Positions 12,655 through 13,488 of a stretch of DNA of 13,488 bases are shown in pieces. The DNA is from an uncultured Planctomycetota bacterium. Its GTDB lineage: Bacteria; Planctomycetota; UBA1135; GCA-002686595. The stretch spans positions 1 to 13,488 of the forward strand of contig CAIKQM010000626.1 of assembly GCA_903829565.1 (NCBI GenBank), in the 5' to 3' direction. The position numbers were made by a program, and so were the translations under genes. The notes beneath the pieces were generated by a model, which saw only the letters and a list, made by a program, of their open reading frames with translations, made no database searches and was not told the origin of the DNA. Position 1 is the stretch's first letter, and each line of letters begins with the position of its first letter.

Positions 12655-13488
12655 CTAGCGTCGCGCAGGCGCGAGCGGCTCGCTGCCACCTAACTCGCGG
12701 TAGCGCGCGTGACGCGTGCGAGCGTCTTCGTGTGCGCCCCCGTCCCACAAGAGGCGCGCCAAGTCGAGGTGCGCGCGCAGCAAGCGCCCATCCACGGCGG
12801 CAGGGTCGGCGCAGACTGCTTCCAGCTCGCTCTTCGCCAACGACAGGTCGTTCGCATCGAGGGCTAACAGTGCCTGAAAATAGCGCGTTTCGCTGCGCTT
12901 GGGCTCCAGCGCGCGCGCCACTTCCAAGCGCTCACGAGCGGCTGCGGGCTGTCCGATACGTCGCAAGCACTCGCCGCTCAACGCCAGCACGCGCACATCG
13001 CTGCGCGGTTGGTCGACGCCCGCGAGCCAGTCCTCCAAAGGTTCGAGCGCGCGTTGCGGTTCATTGACGGCCAGCCACAACTCCGCCAAACCAATGCGCG
13101 GCAGTGGTTCCGCGGGGCGCCGTAGTGCTTGCAAGCGCCGCGCCTTCCACAGTGCGTGCCACTGCGCGACTTGACGTGCTGTTTCGGCGCGCAGTGGCGC
13201 CAGTCGTGTGTCACCGCGCTCGAGTGCAGCTGACAACAACAGCGCGTGCGCCTTGGGGGCATCGAGGTGATGACGGTCCAGCTCCAGACCGCGCGTTAGA
13301 AAGGGCTCAGCGGCCTGCAGTGCGCCGGCGCGCCCCAAGGCACGGCCGCATAAGAGCCAGGCTTCGGCCGAGCCTGCGTCTCGGACGCTCGGCTCGCGCG
13401 GGGCTGTGGCCGCACCCAACAGCCGCAGTGCGGTTTGAGGATCGTCTTCTTGTTCCAACGCGATGCGCGCACGGGCCAGGCGCTCGAC
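12655..13488 (-). CDS. TPR-like repeat protein, C-terminal part (5' end outside window)
   Basis: The frame is open to the right edge, so only the last 277 residues are seen and the N terminus, including any signal sequence, is missing. The TTG at 13456-13458 is an internal leucine codon rather than a supported start. The visible part is helical with TPR-like units: SAEAWLLCGRALGRAGALQAAEPF, LAELWLAVNEPQRALEPLEDWL, LRRIGQPAAARERLEVARALEP and YFQALLALDANDLSLAKSELE, each with the alternating Ala/Gly/Leu pattern of packed helix pairs. Arg and Ala dominate and no catalytic motif is evident. It ends 31 bases from the convergent TPR lipoprotein gene. The two may be functionally related, but the sequence only shows similar repeat style. 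Partner of a larger exported complex, or plain scaffold, are both possible. Confidence 0.7.
   Translation of the reverse strand, partial: VERLARARIALEQEDDPQTALRLLGAATAPREPSVRDAGSAEAWLLCGRALGRAGALQAAEPFLTRGLELDRHHLDAPKAHALLLSAALERGDTRLAPLRAETARQVAQWHALWKARRLQALRRPAEPLPRIGLAELWLAVNEPQRALEPLEDWLAGVDQPRSDVRVLALSGECLRRIGQPAAARERLEVARALEPKRSETRYFQALLALDANDLSLAKSELEAVCADPAAVDGRLLRAHLDLARLLWDGGAHEDARTRHARYRELGGSEPLAPARR

Noticed and set aside
1..13488. Mobile element, prophage or insertion sequence.
   Set aside because: No transposase, integrase or phage-type protein and no terminal inverted repeats with flanking duplications were seen; base composition looks even across the window by eye.

Overview
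The window reads as a high-GC chromosomal segment of a Gram-negative-type bacterium. The strongest lineage hint is a pair of large lipoprotein secretins that carry N-terminal helical/TPR-like regions, a layout I associate with Planctomycetota and related groups. That assignment is an inference from gene style; no rRNA or other phylogenetic marker is present.

Layout, left to right. (1) Positions 1-3759, plus strand: a tightly overlapping ABC-importer operon of the peptide/nickel (Dpp/Opp/Yej) class. It holds a permease cut by the window edge, a second permease with an unusual N-terminal extension, and one protein carrying both ATPase domains. The binding-protein gene is not in view. (2) Positions 3756-4481, minus: a HAD-family phosphatase whose stop codon overlaps the ATPase stop in a shared CTAG. 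(3) Positions 4482-4617: a short regulatory stretch with a candidate terminator, a tandem repeat and a candidate promoter. (4) Positions 4618-9898, minus: two tandem paralogous secretin-domain lipoproteins of 880 and 861 aa, the centre of the window. (5) Positions 9899-10503: a 605-base gap with no credible gene but many inverted and tandem repeats, best read as a structured leader or regulatory region. (6) Positions 10504-11223, minus: a family-4-type Fe-S uracil-DNA glycosylase with an altered first active-site motif. (7) Positions 11265-12623, plus: a TPR-type lipoprotein. (8) Positions 12655-13488, minus: the C-terminal part of another TPR-like protein, running off the right edge.

How the parts fit. 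The ABC genes should act together as one inner-membrane importer. The two secretins are probably co-transcribed (52-base gap, same strand) and may form one mixed or two related outer-membrane channels. Each carries its own lipid anchor and a TPR-like region, features that in type II secretion and type IV pilus systems belong to a separate pilotin lipoprotein. No inner-membrane or ATPase partners of a secretion or pilus machine are visible. The most notable material is therefore the possible self-piloting secretin pair with its structured upstream region, followed by a set of -10-like hexamers lying exactly 6 bases before start codons, which hints at leaderless transcription.
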